Assembly (NCBI GenBank): GCA_910588895.1 | Contig: CAJUSS010000080.1 | Span: forward strand, 1 to 16,049 | Direction of reading: 5' to 3' | DNA length: 16,049 bases | Source of the DNA: an uncultured Lachnospiraceae bacterium | Lineage (GTDB): Bacteria > Bacillota > Clostridia > Lachnospirales > Lachnospiraceae | Shown: positions 1 through 8,005 of the stretch, one piece after another | Numbering within the stretch: the stretch's first letter is position 1 | Layout of the letters: the number at the start of each line of letters is the position of its first letter | The notes under the pieces: generated by a model | Told to the model about the DNA's origin: nothing | The model's database searches: none | What the model saw: only the letters and a program-made list of their open reading frames with translations | Translations under genes and position numbers: made by a program

Positions 1-186
1 CTTGAACGTTCCACATTTATTTTCTGTTGTTTGCAGATACAGCCAAGAAGTATCGCTATTTTTTACAGGGCCGATAAAAACACTATCTAATTTATATTCG
101 ATCGCGCTTTTAGGACAGGTCTGCGTATCCGATAGCTTTCCTTGTCCATCTGTGATGGCTGTCACCACTGCATAGTCCTTACTCAT
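1..186 (-). CDS. Hypothetical protein, N-terminal 62 residues (3' end outside window)
   Basis: The reading frame starts at ATG 186-184 and stays open to the window edge, so only the N-terminus is visible. The start is well supported: a ribosome binding site (AAGGAG) lies just upstream, overlaps the stop codon of the preceding DUF4280-like gene, and leaves an 11-base gap. The visible protein begins MSKDYAVVTAITDGQG and shows no signal peptide or membrane segment. It has two cysteines (in DTQTCP and NKCGTF). I do not recognise the family. Its place directly after the VgrG and PAAR-like genes is where cargo, adaptor or immunity genes of injection systems often sit, so a cargo-related role is possible, but that rests on position only. 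Confidence 0.7.
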   Translation of the reverse strand, partial: MSKDYAVVTAITDGQGKLSDTQTCPKSAIEYKLDSVFIGPVKNSDTSWLYLQTTENKCGTFK

Positions 187-197
187 ATTTGATCTCC

Positions 198-548
198 TTA
201 TTCCGCCAGACAGATCATAAATCCTGTATCTTTTTGGACAGAGGCTTCCATGCTCATGGTCCTTTCATCAAACATCCGGTCATTCTCATTTCCATTATAC
301 CAATCCGTAAGCTTTGCCCTGCAGGGACCATTTATTTTTCTGCAATGACCAAAATACGCCTCTTTTCCATCTTTGATATCGATCTGTGCATTCTGTCCTA
401 CATACTTTCCATGACTCCTTGTGAGGTTCAGTACATATTCCTGCGAACCATATCCGCACCTTAATATCGCGGAATGGCATATGCTCTCTCCTCCATATTT
501 CCGCATGATCTGTTGATAAGCATACATCTTTTGTAGATCTTCAGACAT
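198..548 (-). CDS. DUF4280-like (PAAR-like) spike tip protein
   Basis: This 116-residue soluble protein resembles the DUF4280 family, which is PAAR-like and thought to cap the VgrG spike of contractile injection systems. Visible family-like features are a small-residue/cysteine stretch (SAILRCGYGS, about residues 26-35), a central FGHC segment, an NGPCRAKLTDW segment, and a C-terminal hydrophobic end (GFMICLAE). Its length is usual for the family. The ATG lies within the last codons of the upstream Imm11-like gene (ATGTCTGA, 8-base overlap) and has a strong GGAGGAG site, indicating translational coupling. Its place right behind two VgrG genes fits the tip role. The family call is from motif memory, not a search. 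I see no fused toxin domain, so any cargo would be encoded separately. Confidence 0.7.
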   Translation of the reverse strand: MSEDLQKMYAYQQIMRKYGGESICHSAILRCGYGSQEYVLNLTRSHGKYVGQNAQIDIKDGKEAYFGHCRKINGPCRAKLTDWYNGNENDRMFDERTMSMEASVQKDTGFMICLAE

Positions 549-1029
549 CCTGCTCCTCCTTTATCGGGAGATCGATCTCTTTTAATGCGATCCCCTTCGC
601 TCCGCGTCTTAATATACTCTCCGCAAGATCTTGACTAGCCACAACCTCCTGTTTTCCATCCAGATCCATAAGGAACAGATTTCTTACCTTCCATAAAGTA
701 CTGCCTGGCCTAATAGTCTCTAGCAAAACGATGTGATACTGCCTGCCTTCCTGCTCCTTTGGATCTACAAGGATCGCGTCCCTGCTATAGACCGATTCTC
801 CGAACATGAACGCCACTTTGAGTATAAGCGCACTGATCAGAAGAACGGGCGATGTGATGATATCGGGAAATGCTGCCGTTTCATCTCGATCCACTGTGAT
901 AACAAGATTTTTAGGGATCAAGTAAAATCTATCTGTGCATACCCATGCCGGATCCACCTTTTTCCTCAGATCTATCGATCGAAATGCAGCTTTAAAATAT
1001 GGATGCTGTCTCAGTAAAAAATACCTCAT
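541..1029 (-). CDS. Imm11 (DUF1629)-like protein
   Basis: This 162-residue protein has no signal peptide. It has a central hydrophobic stretch (TSPVLLISALILKVAFMF, about residues 59-76), which I read as a buried core rather than a membrane segment. The layout resembles the Imm11/DUF1629 family: a PDI-SP-LIS stretch, then a Tyr-containing beta segment (QYHIVLLETI), then a C-terminal SQDLAESILRRGAKGIALKEI segment like the family's terminal SexLAexL-xxGI motif. It lies between a VgrG gene (4-base gap) and a DUF4280-like gene (8-base overlap), with AGGA seven bases before ATG. Imm11-like proteins are often found beside injection-system tips and toxins. Whether this one is an immunity protein, adaptor or structural part cannot be told from sequence. 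Family assignment is tentative. Confidence 0.6.
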   Translation of the reverse strand: MRYFLLRQHPYFKAAFRSIDLRKKVDPAWVCTDRFYLIPKNLVITVDRDETAAFPDIITSPVLLISALILKVAFMFGESVYSRDAILVDPKEQEGRQYHIVLLETIRPGSTLWKVRNLFLMDLDGKQEVVASQDLAESILRRGAKGIALKEIDLPIKEEQDV

Positions 1030-1033
1030 ATCT

Positions 1034-2323
1034 TTATCCTGCTATCCCCCTTATCCCTAACGCACCAGAAAGAAATATCCGCTCCGCTCTGATCTGGATC
1101 TTGCCTGCTGCATCGATCTCTATCTGGTCTCCCCTGATATCGATCTTACTATGATCCATCAATCTTATCATCTCCTCTTCTGTCTGCAGCTTAAGATGAT
1201 GATCTGTCATTGTCATGACACTCCCGTCCGGCGATCGCAGGAGCTTCTCCTGGGGTTTTTCCTTTCGTTCTGTCTGTCTCATGCACCGGACCGCTATACC
1301 CTCACGTTCGTCATGGTCTTTAAAATACACAGCGACTCTGGCTCCAATCTCAGGGACCGCATAGGATACATTCCCTGTCTCCGGCATCCAAGGGTAGAAG
1401 TACCTGCCTTTTTCCGGATCAAAGTCAAAGGTCACGCTCACCTTTTCGTCTTTAACTGCTTCGACCCTCCCCCACAAGCTCATACCTGTAAAGGACTCGT
1501 TATAGCAGATCGACGTTTGGATGCTGGTCTCTTCCGCAAGCTTGTATGTAAAAAGGAACTCTCCCCTTTGGAACACGGCATCCATAGCCCATATGATATA
1601 TCTTATGCCGCCCATCTGGACGATATCGCCAAGCAGATAGCTGTGACGGCTTATCCAGCTATATATCTTTTTTCCTACGCCTTTGCCTGAGCCTGTATAT
1701 GTTTTTTGGATCTCGACCCTCAGATCAGAAAAGCGGACTTCCTCTTCCACCAGTTTTCCTTTGCGCATCCCGAACCATATAGCTGGCCTTCCGGTCCTTA
1801 TGTCCGGGATGAGATGTCCTGCATGATGGCTGGCTATCCTCTTTAAAAATCCCCACTGGGTCTCTCTGTAGCAGATAAGAGGTCTTTTGATCTTTTCTTG
1901 TCCGATCGTGCAGATCACATCCCCCGACTTTTGTTCTACGATCTGTCGAGCCACTTGCTGATAGCTCTGATCTGGATCCGTAAATCCCTGGCATATCATA
2001 TCATCCTTTTTATCAAAAAAGACCGTTGCCGATGCTGCCTGTACCCTGGCCTCTCCTATCCCGTTATCTTTTATCAGATCCACTGCCTGTACCACGCCAT
2101 AGAACAAGATATCTTCCTGAGACCTTCCATCTCCACCATGGAAGAGCAGCTTTATCATCGTCCCACAGTGATCGCGTTCCCAGTCCGAGCCTTGGCAGCT
2201 GCTCTTTAATCCACCATATAATCCCAATGTGGCATGCTGATCCACTTCCCAATGCAGCCAAAGACCGGTGACCGACTGGAACGGGATCTCTGTCTCCAGG
2301 GACATTTCTTGGTTTATCTTCAC
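1034..2323 (-). CDS. VgrG / phage late control D family spike protein (second copy)
   Basis: This 429-residue protein is a probable trimeric spike subunit of a contractile injection system. The gp27-like N-terminal half carries the family hallmark ETQWGFLKRIAS (about residues 154-165). A gp5-like OB fold follows at about 278-350 (SLWGRVEAV, then VPEIGARVAVYF). The C-terminus (about 370-429) is a short run of alternating beta segments (IDIRGDQIEIDAAGKIQIRA), typical of the spike beta-helix. There is no C-terminal effector extension. The start is GTG at 2323-2321 with GGGAGG seven bases upstream, 14 bases after the first VgrG gene. It differs strongly from its neighbour in sequence, so it is not a recent duplicate. 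It may form a distinct spike or a mixed one. Confidence 0.88.
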   Translation of the reverse strand: MKINQEMSLETEIPFQSVTGLWLHWEVDQHATLGLYGGLKSSCQGSDWERDHCGTMIKLLFHGGDGRSQEDILFYGVVQAVDLIKDNGIGEARVQAASATVFFDKKDDMICQGFTDPDQSYQQVARQIVEQKSGDVICTIGQEKIKRPLICYRETQWGFLKRIASHHAGHLIPDIRTGRPAIWFGMRKGKLVEEEVRFSDLRVEIQKTYTGSGKGVGKKIYSWISRHSYLLGDIVQMGGIRYIIWAMDAVFQRGEFLFTYKLAEETSIQTSICYNESFTGMSLWGRVEAVKDEKVSVTFDFDPEKGRYFYPWMPETGNVSYAVPEIGARVAVYFKDHDEREGIAVRCMRQTERKEKPQEKLLRSPDGSVMTMTDHHLKLQTEEEMIRLMDHSKIDIRGDQIEIDAAGKIQIRAERIFLSGALGIRGIAG

Positions 2324-2337
2324 TTTCTTGCCTCCCT

Positions 2338-3720
2338 TTACTGCATCTTGATCGTCGCTCCGCTCATCCTGATACGGTCAGCCAACTCCATCCTTGTGTC
2401 GCCTTGTGAAAAACCGATCTTATTTGAAGCCGACATCTCCAGACTGGCGTTAGCGCTGCTGATCTTGATATCTCCTGTTGCTTCTATGGTGATGGAGAGA
2501 TCGCTGCTGATCTTGATCCCCTCTCGATCTGACAATCTTACGGACATCCCTTTATTATTGGTCACCAAGATCGTATCTGGTGTTAATCTTATCTCTTTTC
2601 CAACCTTGTTCCTCCATATCTTATGTTCCGGGTTTATCCGGATCCCATTACCCTGCTCTTCATGATATGCACTGGTCACATATGCGTCCGTTTCATCTTC
2701 AGTGGGAAAATACAGTCTTACCGCATCTCCGATCTCCGGCATGCAATACCAGCCAGCCCCATCCGGTGAGGAATAAATCGTAGAAAACGGGAACCAGCAG
2801 GTCCTGCCTTGGCGGTTCTCATCAACATCGATGACCATCTTCACCTGCTCACCTTCCACTGCTTGTATACGCCCTAAAAGCGATAGACCGGTCAGTTCTC
2901 TATTATAGGATCTGGGGATATCCAGAGCGGACTTTTTGATCAGATGATAAGTATGCCACAGCTCACTTCCATCCAATGAAGTCTCCAGCTTCCCTATACA
3001 ATATCCCTGGCCATTGAAAGAGACCATGTCGCCCAAGAAATAGATCTCTCTGCTCCTTATCGTATACGATAGACCCGATAACGGATATCCTCCGTTTTCA
3101 TCTAAGCAGGTCCCGTCAGATCGGTGGATGGTATAATTTTCTGTATCCAGCTTTCCATCTGCTCGTTTTTCCGGGATCCCAAAAAAGAACTTTTCTCCTG
3201 GCACATAGCTAGCAGGGACCAGGACGGTATGTAAGCTGCTGGCAACTCGTTTTAAGAAGCTCCAATCCGTCTCTTCATATTGCATCAGGAAGCCTGGTAC
3301 CGTCATATCCTTTCCCTCTGTCATGATCACCCCAGGCCGACTATACCCCTCTTGACAGCAGTCTACAACTTCTTTATATGTATAGCCTGCCTTTTGGAAG
3401 CTCCTCTTATGCTTATCTTGGTCCATCAGCCAAGTCCCTGTATAGAGGAACAGCTCCATTATATTGCCATCGACACTGGGCTGTATGCTAAATTCTTTAA
3501 GGACCCCATAGAACAGCGGCCTTTCATCCTCTTCCTCATCACACACTGTGATCCGGACCCACGTTTCATCCATCGCTTTTTGGATATATCTATCCCGTTT
3601 ATCTGCCGGGATCACCCCAGATAGCCTGACATATCCATGTTTATTCATCTGAAATACCCCATTATAGGACAAGATCGAGATCTCATCAAACGGCTCTACC
3701 TTTATCCTGACTGCTTTCAT
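2338..3720 (-). CDS. VgrG / phage late control D family spike protein (first copy)
   Basis: This 460-residue spike protein has the family hallmark ETDWSFLKRVAS at about residues 150-161, an OB-fold region at about 280-350 (LSLLGRIQAV; MPEIGDAVRLYF), and a C-terminal repeated beta region at about 390-460 (KISSDLSITIEATGDIKISS) that should form the spike needle. I place the start at ATG 3720-3718, because AGGAGG lies just upstream. A longer frame starting at 3744 has no ribosome binding site. The gap to the upstream 230-aa gene is about 46 bases. VgrG proteins assemble as trimers below the tube and carry a PAAR or PAAR-like tip; the DUF4280-like gene at 198-548 is the likely tip partner. No fused effector domain is visible. 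Confidence 0.9.
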   Translation of the reverse strand: MKAVRIKVEPFDEISILSYNGVFQMNKHGYVRLSGVIPADKRDRYIQKAMDETWVRITVCDEEEDERPLFYGVLKEFSIQPSVDGNIMELFLYTGTWLMDQDKHKRSFQKAGYTYKEVVDCCQEGYSRPGVIMTEGKDMTVPGFLMQYEETDWSFLKRVASSLHTVLVPASYVPGEKFFFGIPEKRADGKLDTENYTIHRSDGTCLDENGGYPLSGLSYTIRSREIYFLGDMVSFNGQGYCIGKLETSLDGSELWHTYHLIKKSALDIPRSYNRELTGLSLLGRIQAVEGEQVKMVIDVDENRQGRTCWFPFSTIYSSPDGAGWYCMPEIGDAVRLYFPTEDETDAYVTSAYHEEQGNGIRINPEHKIWRNKVGKEIRLTPDTILVTNNKGMSVRLSDREGIKISSDLSITIEATGDIKISSANASLEMSASNKIGFSQGDTRMELADRIRMSGATIKMQ

Positions 3721-3766
3721 CCTTTCCTCCTCAAATAAAACCATTTGTCCGACCAGTCAACACTCT

Positions 3767-4459
3767 TTAAAACAACACCATCTCATCCACCACCATCGTC
3801 TCATCCACCCCGATGATCCCAAAATGATGCTCCCAGAACAAGAACACCTGATGATCGATCGGCAGGAACATATCCTGCAAAAAGGCCAGCCTTTCCCGCT
3901 CTCCTTCGGTCTCCTTTTCTCCCACATAGATCAATATCTGCCGCATCTTTTCATTGCTGGCATATACAAAGGAATCCGGATACATGCAGCGCATGACTTC
4001 CTTGAAGAGATACAGGGAGCTGCCGCATTGGTACAGCTTCCGTATCAGCCGGAGCAGATGCCGAAGCTTATCTTTGGCAAACCCGCGCACCACATGGGCG
4101 GCGGAGCTGCCGCATACCCCCTCCAGCAGGTCCGCGAGGAAGAAACGCAGGATATATCCCTGCCTGGAAAGGCCCTGGCGCAGATCCTGCTGGACCGTAT
4201 ACTGCATGAAGATGTCAAAGAAGATCTCTCTTGTCTGCTCAAGCCCGGTCAGGTCCTGATCGAACAGGGCCGAGAACTCCCTGGCGAACCGATAGAGCGG
4301 GTTCACCTCCACCGTCCTCCCCTGGATCTCCCACGCGTTCAGATCCTCTAAGACCACCTCTGTGTAGGGGCTCCCGTCCCTTACCGGCGTGTAGCGGAGC
4401 GCTTCCCTGCGGATCCCCATCCGGTCTGCGGACAAGGCCGCCTCCCAGGCATAGTTCAT
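3767..4459 (-). CDS. Unrecognised 230-aa protein, candidate baseplate or structural component
   Basis: I do not recognise this protein. It is soluble, mostly helical in appearance, and has no signal peptide. It begins MNYAWEAALSADRMG and ends with a hydrophobic and acidic segment (VFLFWEHHFGIIGVDETM). I prefer ATG 4459-4457, which overlaps the stop of the 444-aa gene as ATGA and implies translational coupling; an in-frame ATG six codons upstream is possible. The tight link to the 444-aa gene and the following VgrG genes suggests a baseplate or adaptor role, as phage gpI/gp7-like wedge proteins often sit beside spike genes. That is inference from position and size. The 5' two-thirds is GC-rich and the 3' third is not, with the change at about 4080. 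Confidence 0.72.
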   Translation of the reverse strand: MNYAWEAALSADRMGIRREALRYTPVRDGSPYTEVVLEDLNAWEIQGRTVEVNPLYRFAREFSALFDQDLTGLEQTREIFFDIFMQYTVQQDLRQGLSRQGYILRFFLADLLEGVCGSSAAHVVRGFAKDKLRHLLRLIRKLYQCGSSLYLFKEVMRCMYPDSFVYASNEKMRQILIYVGEKETEGERERLAFLQDMFLPIDHQVFLFWEHHFGIIGVDETMVVDEMVLF

Positions 4460-5790
4460 AGGACCACCCCCACACATCGGTATCCGCTGATCTCCAGCTG
4501 GATCTGGGAGATGACAAAACGTACCATGCTGTCGTTTAAGTAATAGCCTGGCTCCTTTTCCCGAAACTGCAGCACCAATATCCTCCGGCTCTCCATAGGG
4601 AACAGCTCGTCCGCCACGAACCAGTCCATCCCTCCATCGATCACCGGTGCATCCTCCCGGGCCAGGACCTCCTCCATACTGTCGCAGACCCCATACCCGA
4701 CCACCTCGATGTAGCCGCCGATATCCAGCTCCATGATCCGCCGGAACAGGTCGCTCTTTGTCATCAGCCTGCTGCGGCAGTGTTCTGCATAGCGGCGGAT
4801 GAAGGAGTCCTTTTTATGGTTCGTCAGCAGCGGGCTGTCGTAGTCCAATGAACGCACGGTCGGTTTCTGGACGATCCTTGCGGCTCTCCACCTCTCGAAG
4901 GTCTCCCGCTCGGACTTGATGACGATCTTCCCTTCCTCGTGCCGGATCTCCAGGATATCCTCGTTGGCCTGGATCAGATAGCCGTCCCCTTCCGCCATCC
5001 CTTCCAGGGAAAAGCTATGCTCATAATACTTGCCGTCCGTACAGGGGAGCATAAAGTCCATGCCGTCAAAGGTCATCCACTGGATGTTCCAGAGGGGGAG
5101 GATATCCGTGCGCACCTCCTCCTCAAAGCCGCCATACCGGATCTTGACATCGCTAAGTCCCGGCAGATCCTCCTTCTTCCTGACCGTGCGGCCTGCGCCG
5201 GGATGATCTGCGGCTGCATAGACATCATAAAACCGATCCAGATAGGCTGTATTGACCGTCTCCCAGGGGATATGGTTATCCTGAAAGACTCGGTATAGCT
5301 CCTCCACCGCATCCCGGTATCTTTTCGCGGGGCAGATGTAAACAAAAGTCTCCTCCTGATCCAGCAGGCCGGTAAAGCTCTGGATGGCTTCAAACTCCCT
5401 TTGACGCGCTTCCCCTGCCTCCAAAAAGATCGTCCCGAGAAAAAAACGCCCTTCATCTGCCTCGGTCTGCTCCACTCGATCCAGATCGGCCGCGATCACC
5501 GGGAACAGGGTATCGTTGGTGGGATCATAATGCTCCTGCCTCACGATGGTGGTCACGACCCCGTATTGGCTGGTATCGATCTCGATCTCCTCATAGATCC
5601 GCCGCTCCAGGGCCTTATATCTCTGCTCCATGGACCGGATCGCCTTGCCCAAGCCCTCCACCAGGATGGTCTTGGCAAACCTGCGCTCCCCAAGATCTTC
5701 GATCTCCCTCAGCCGTTCCTCGATATACCGGTCAAAGTCAAAGGGGTATTCCTGGATGGCGGAAAGGTTATCCTCTTGCCAGCTCCTCAT
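4456..5790 (-). CDS. Unrecognised 444-aa protein, candidate baseplate or structural component
   Basis: I do not recognise the family. The N-terminus (about residues 10-75) is charged and helical (FDRYIEERLREIEDLGERR), followed by a mixed alpha/beta body with many aromatic residues, and no membrane segment or signal peptide. The start chosen is ATG 5790-5788, preceded by GAGGG; the open frame extends upstream to 5901 but that part has no ribosome binding site and overlaps the previous gene. It overlaps the next gene by four bases (ATGA), so the pair is probably made in fixed proportion. Its location between the FHA/PP2C module and the VgrG genes suggests a structural part of the injection machine that the regulators might act on. 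A large baseplate wedge protein is one possibility, without motif support. Confidence 0.75.
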   Translation of the reverse strand: MRSWQEDNLSAIQEYPFDFDRYIEERLREIEDLGERRFAKTILVEGLGKAIRSMEQRYKALERRIYEEIEIDTSQYGVVTTIVRQEHYDPTNDTLFPVIAADLDRVEQTEADEGRFFLGTIFLEAGEARQREFEAIQSFTGLLDQEETFVYICPAKRYRDAVEELYRVFQDNHIPWETVNTAYLDRFYDVYAAADHPGAGRTVRKKEDLPGLSDVKIRYGGFEEEVRTDILPLWNIQWMTFDGMDFMLPCTDGKYYEHSFSLEGMAEGDGYLIQANEDILEIRHEEGKIVIKSERETFERWRAARIVQKPTVRSLDYDSPLLTNHKKDSFIRRYAEHCRSRLMTKSDLFRRIMELDIGGYIEVVGYGVCDSMEEVLAREDAPVIDGGMDWFVADELFPMESRRILVLQFREKEPGYYLNDSMVRFVISQIQLEISGYRCVGVVL

Positions 5791-5897
5791 GCTGTTCCCT
5801 CCTCTTCTTTCATTTCTGCAGATCGATGACCTGCAAAAGTCCGCTGTCGGACACATAAAGCTCTGACATAAAGGACCATCACCGGGACCGTGGAGGT

Positions 5898-7886
5898 TCA
5901 CTGGGGTAAAAAAGAAGCTCCCGGCCCATACTCCATGCCAGGTCCGACTTCTCCTGCCCCTTCTGCAGTCCTGGCATCCACACTCTCCCTCTGTCCTCCC
6001 CCGGGATCTCCATCTCCCTCTCCTGGCTCTGCCCCGTTCCTTCCAACTCCACTGGCACCCGCTCCTCCTGTCCGATCTTCACCTGCTCCTGCCTCTCCTG
6101 CTCCTGTCCCTCCCGTCTTCTCCTCTTCCGCCTTCTCCTGCTCGATCGCCGTATCCAGCACCTCGATCAGCCCATCGATCTCGGTCACCTTATCATCCAG
6201 CTTCAGCTCCTTATACAGCTTTTTCGCCAGCAGATACTGCTTCCTGGCCTCCAGCTTATCGCCGGACCGCTCCTCTTCCCGGCCTGCCGCCACGTAAGCT
6301 TCCGCCTGCTGTTCCTTCTGCTCATTTTCCTCCGCCTTCTGCCCGCTGGACGCGATCTTGGTCCGGATCAGCTCCCCGTGGACCTCGTCTCCCAGCTGCT
6401 GATACTTCTCCAGCGCCATGGCATAGTAGACCTTGGCCCCTTCATAGTCGCCTTCCGCAAAGGCCTTGTCCCCCTCTGCCGTCATCTGGGCCGCCCCGGT
6501 CTCATTTGAGGCCTTCTCCTTCGCCTCCTGGGTATCCGCCTCCCGGGCCTTGCTGCGGCTCTCATACAGAGCCTCCAGCCCATCCAGCGCATCCTGCCGC
6601 CCGGCTTCAAAATAGACCCTGGTGGCCAGGCTCTTGGCCTGGAGATATTTCTCCTCCGCCCGGTCATAGTCTCCCTGTGCCGCCAGGATATCCCCCAACT
6701 GGATATAGTCGGAGACAGACTGATAGTCTACGATCACGGCAAGCTTCTTATCGATATATGTATCGGCGATACGGTCCGCATAACGTGAACGCTCCTTGGC
6801 CGTCACGTAGGCCCACTGTGCCTCCCCATAGTCCCCGCTGTCAAAGCAGTCCTCTGCCCTGTTGACCGCTTCGATCAGCTTTTGATAGGCCAAGATGTCC
6901 CCGGTCTGCTTTTTCAGCTTCAGCTTTTCCGCCAAGGCCAGCGCCTGGGCACACTCCTCATCGGCCCGGATGAAATTCCCATCCTGGATGTATTCTATGG
7001 TATCCGCATACCGGCGCTCCAGCTCCTCCATCTGCTCCCGCCGCTTCCAGGCCAAGATGCATAAGGCCAGGGCGACCCCAAGGAGCAGGATGAGGATGGT
7101 CACACTGATGGCCACGATCTTCCTTATCCGCCGCTTCCGGTCTGGATCTAAGAACACCTTATCCACAAAAACAACCGCAAAGGAGTAATCCTCCAGCTTT
7201 CGCGGTTGTTTGGATAAAAGAAGGTCCTCTATATCATCCAGGCTTTTCTGGGGATCGTCCCTGGCCTCGGAAAAAACATCATCCAGTTCGCCGCCATCCA
7301 AGTTTTCCCATATGCCCCGGGTATATAAGGCCAGGATGTCTCCATCTTTCAGGCAAAGCTTTCGCGAGATGATCGGGCAAAAGCCCTTTCCCTGCCCCAG
7401 ATACGCGTAGAGGTTATTGCGCTGCTCATGCCTGGACAGGGTGTCTTCGGGAAGCTGCTCCGCTCTCACCATATCGGACCCCAGAGACATATCCCGGGTC
7501 TGCTCCGCCGCCACGCCGTTCCGATACAGACGGAGCCTGGTATTCCCCGCGTAGCCGTAACGGACCTTCTGGTAATCCGTCACCACTACGGTCACCGACG
7601 CTTTCAGCCTCTCCCGGCTGTCCGCATCTGAGAGCGCCCGGTCTGCCGCTCTCAGATAAGAGGCCACCGCTCGTTTTGCCAGCGATGGGTGCTCCTGGAA
7701 TGCCAGGATGATGGTCTGGGTGGCCAGCCGGGCGCTCTCTGCACCCAGCCGTTCATCCGCTCCGTCCGCTATGACATAGCAGGCGTACCGGTCCAGCTCC
7801 ACATAGGCAAAATAGTCATCGTTCTCCAGCTTGGAACCAGCTTCTGAAAGAAAAGCGGTCTTAAATGTGCTGTTCTGTTTCCTCAT
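5898..7886 (-). CDS. Degenerate PP2C-like protein with membrane helix and TPR-like repeats
   Basis: This 662-residue protein has three parts. Residues 1-245 form a PP2C fold: ENDDYF, VIADGADE, SVTVVVTD, YAGNTRLRLYRNG, DGDILALYTRGIW and LEDYSFAVVFV follow the PP2C motif order. A single membrane helix spans about 257-280, and residues 283-590 are helical TPR-like units (SGDYGEAQWAYVTAKE; QGDYDRAEEKYLQAKS; EGDYEGAKVYYAMALE). Metal-binding positions look lost: SDG is TRG (189-191), GD(S) is GNT, and DN is DY. Reduced or absent catalysis is therefore likely, making it a pseudophosphatase scaffold candidate. The last 71 residues are Gly/Ala/Glu-rich and may be out of frame (see findings). If the helix is the only membrane segment, the PP2C and TPR parts lie on opposite sides of the membrane. 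An AGGAGG-like site lies in a tandem-repeated leader. Confidence 0.85.
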   Translation of the reverse strand: MRKQNSTFKTAFLSEAGSKLENDDYFAYVELDRYACYVIADGADERLGAESARLATQTIILAFQEHPSLAKRAVASYLRAADRALSDADSRERLKASVTVVVTDYQKVRYGYAGNTRLRLYRNGVAAEQTRDMSLGSDMVRAEQLPEDTLSRHEQRNNLYAYLGQGKGFCPIISRKLCLKDGDILALYTRGIWENLDGGELDDVFSEARDDPQKSLDDIEDLLLSKQPRKLEDYSFAVVFVDKVFLDPDRKRRIRKIVAISVTILILLLGVALALCILAWKRREQMEELERRYADTIEYIQDGNFIRADEECAQALALAEKLKLKKQTGDILAYQKLIEAVNRAEDCFDSGDYGEAQWAYVTAKERSRYADRIADTYIDKKLAVIVDYQSVSDYIQLGDILAAQGDYDRAEEKYLQAKSLATRVYFEAGRQDALDGLEALYESRSKAREADTQEAKEKASNETGAAQMTAEGDKAFAEGDYEGAKVYYAMALEKYQQLGDEVHGELIRTKIASSGQKAEENEQKEQQAEAYVAAGREEERSGDKLEARKQYLLAKKLYKELKLDDKVTEIDGLIEVLDTAIEQEKAEEEKTGGTGAGEAGAGEDRTGGAGASGVGRNGAEPGEGDGDPGGGQRESVDARTAEGAGEVGPGMEYGPGASFLPQ

Positions 7887-7888
7887 CG

Positions 7889-7968
7889 GTCATCTTCCTC
7901 CACTGCCGATCTGCCGTCACGTGAGCCTGTCATCTTCCTCCACTATCGATCCGCTGTCACGCAGGCCT
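7889..7968. repeat. Two tandem 40-bp repeats carrying a duplicated ribosome binding site
   Basis: Positions 7889-7928 and 7929-7968 match at about 33 of 40 positions by eye, and a third partial copy starts at 7969. On the minus strand each unit carries GTGGAGGAAGATGAC, so the ribosome binding site of the PP2C-TPR gene (start 7886) is present twice. Only the copy next to the gene is placed to work. Confidence 0.75.
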
Positions 7969-7979
7969 GTCATCCTCCA

Positions 7980-8005
7980 TGACCGCCGCACATCTTGGGC
8001 GGTCA
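7980..8005. other. Intergenic hairpin at the end of the PP2C gene
   Basis: TGACCGCC (7980-7987) and GGCGGTCA (7998-8005) form a perfect 8-bp stem with a 10-base loop. On the minus strand the stem includes the TGA stop codon of the PP2C gene. There is no following T run, so it is not a normal intrinsic terminator. It could stabilise or process the mRNA between the two PP2C genes. Confidence 0.55.

Noticed and set aside
5791..5901. Longer N-terminus for the 444-aa protein starting at 5901
   Set aside because: It has no ribosome binding site and a Cys-rich unlikely composition; ATG 5790 is preceded by GAGGG.
5890..6297. Plus-strand 135-codon Pro/Ser-rich frame
   Set aside because: It is the complement of the purine-rich Gly/Glu-coding tail of the PP2C-TPR gene, is low complexity, and has no ribosome binding site.
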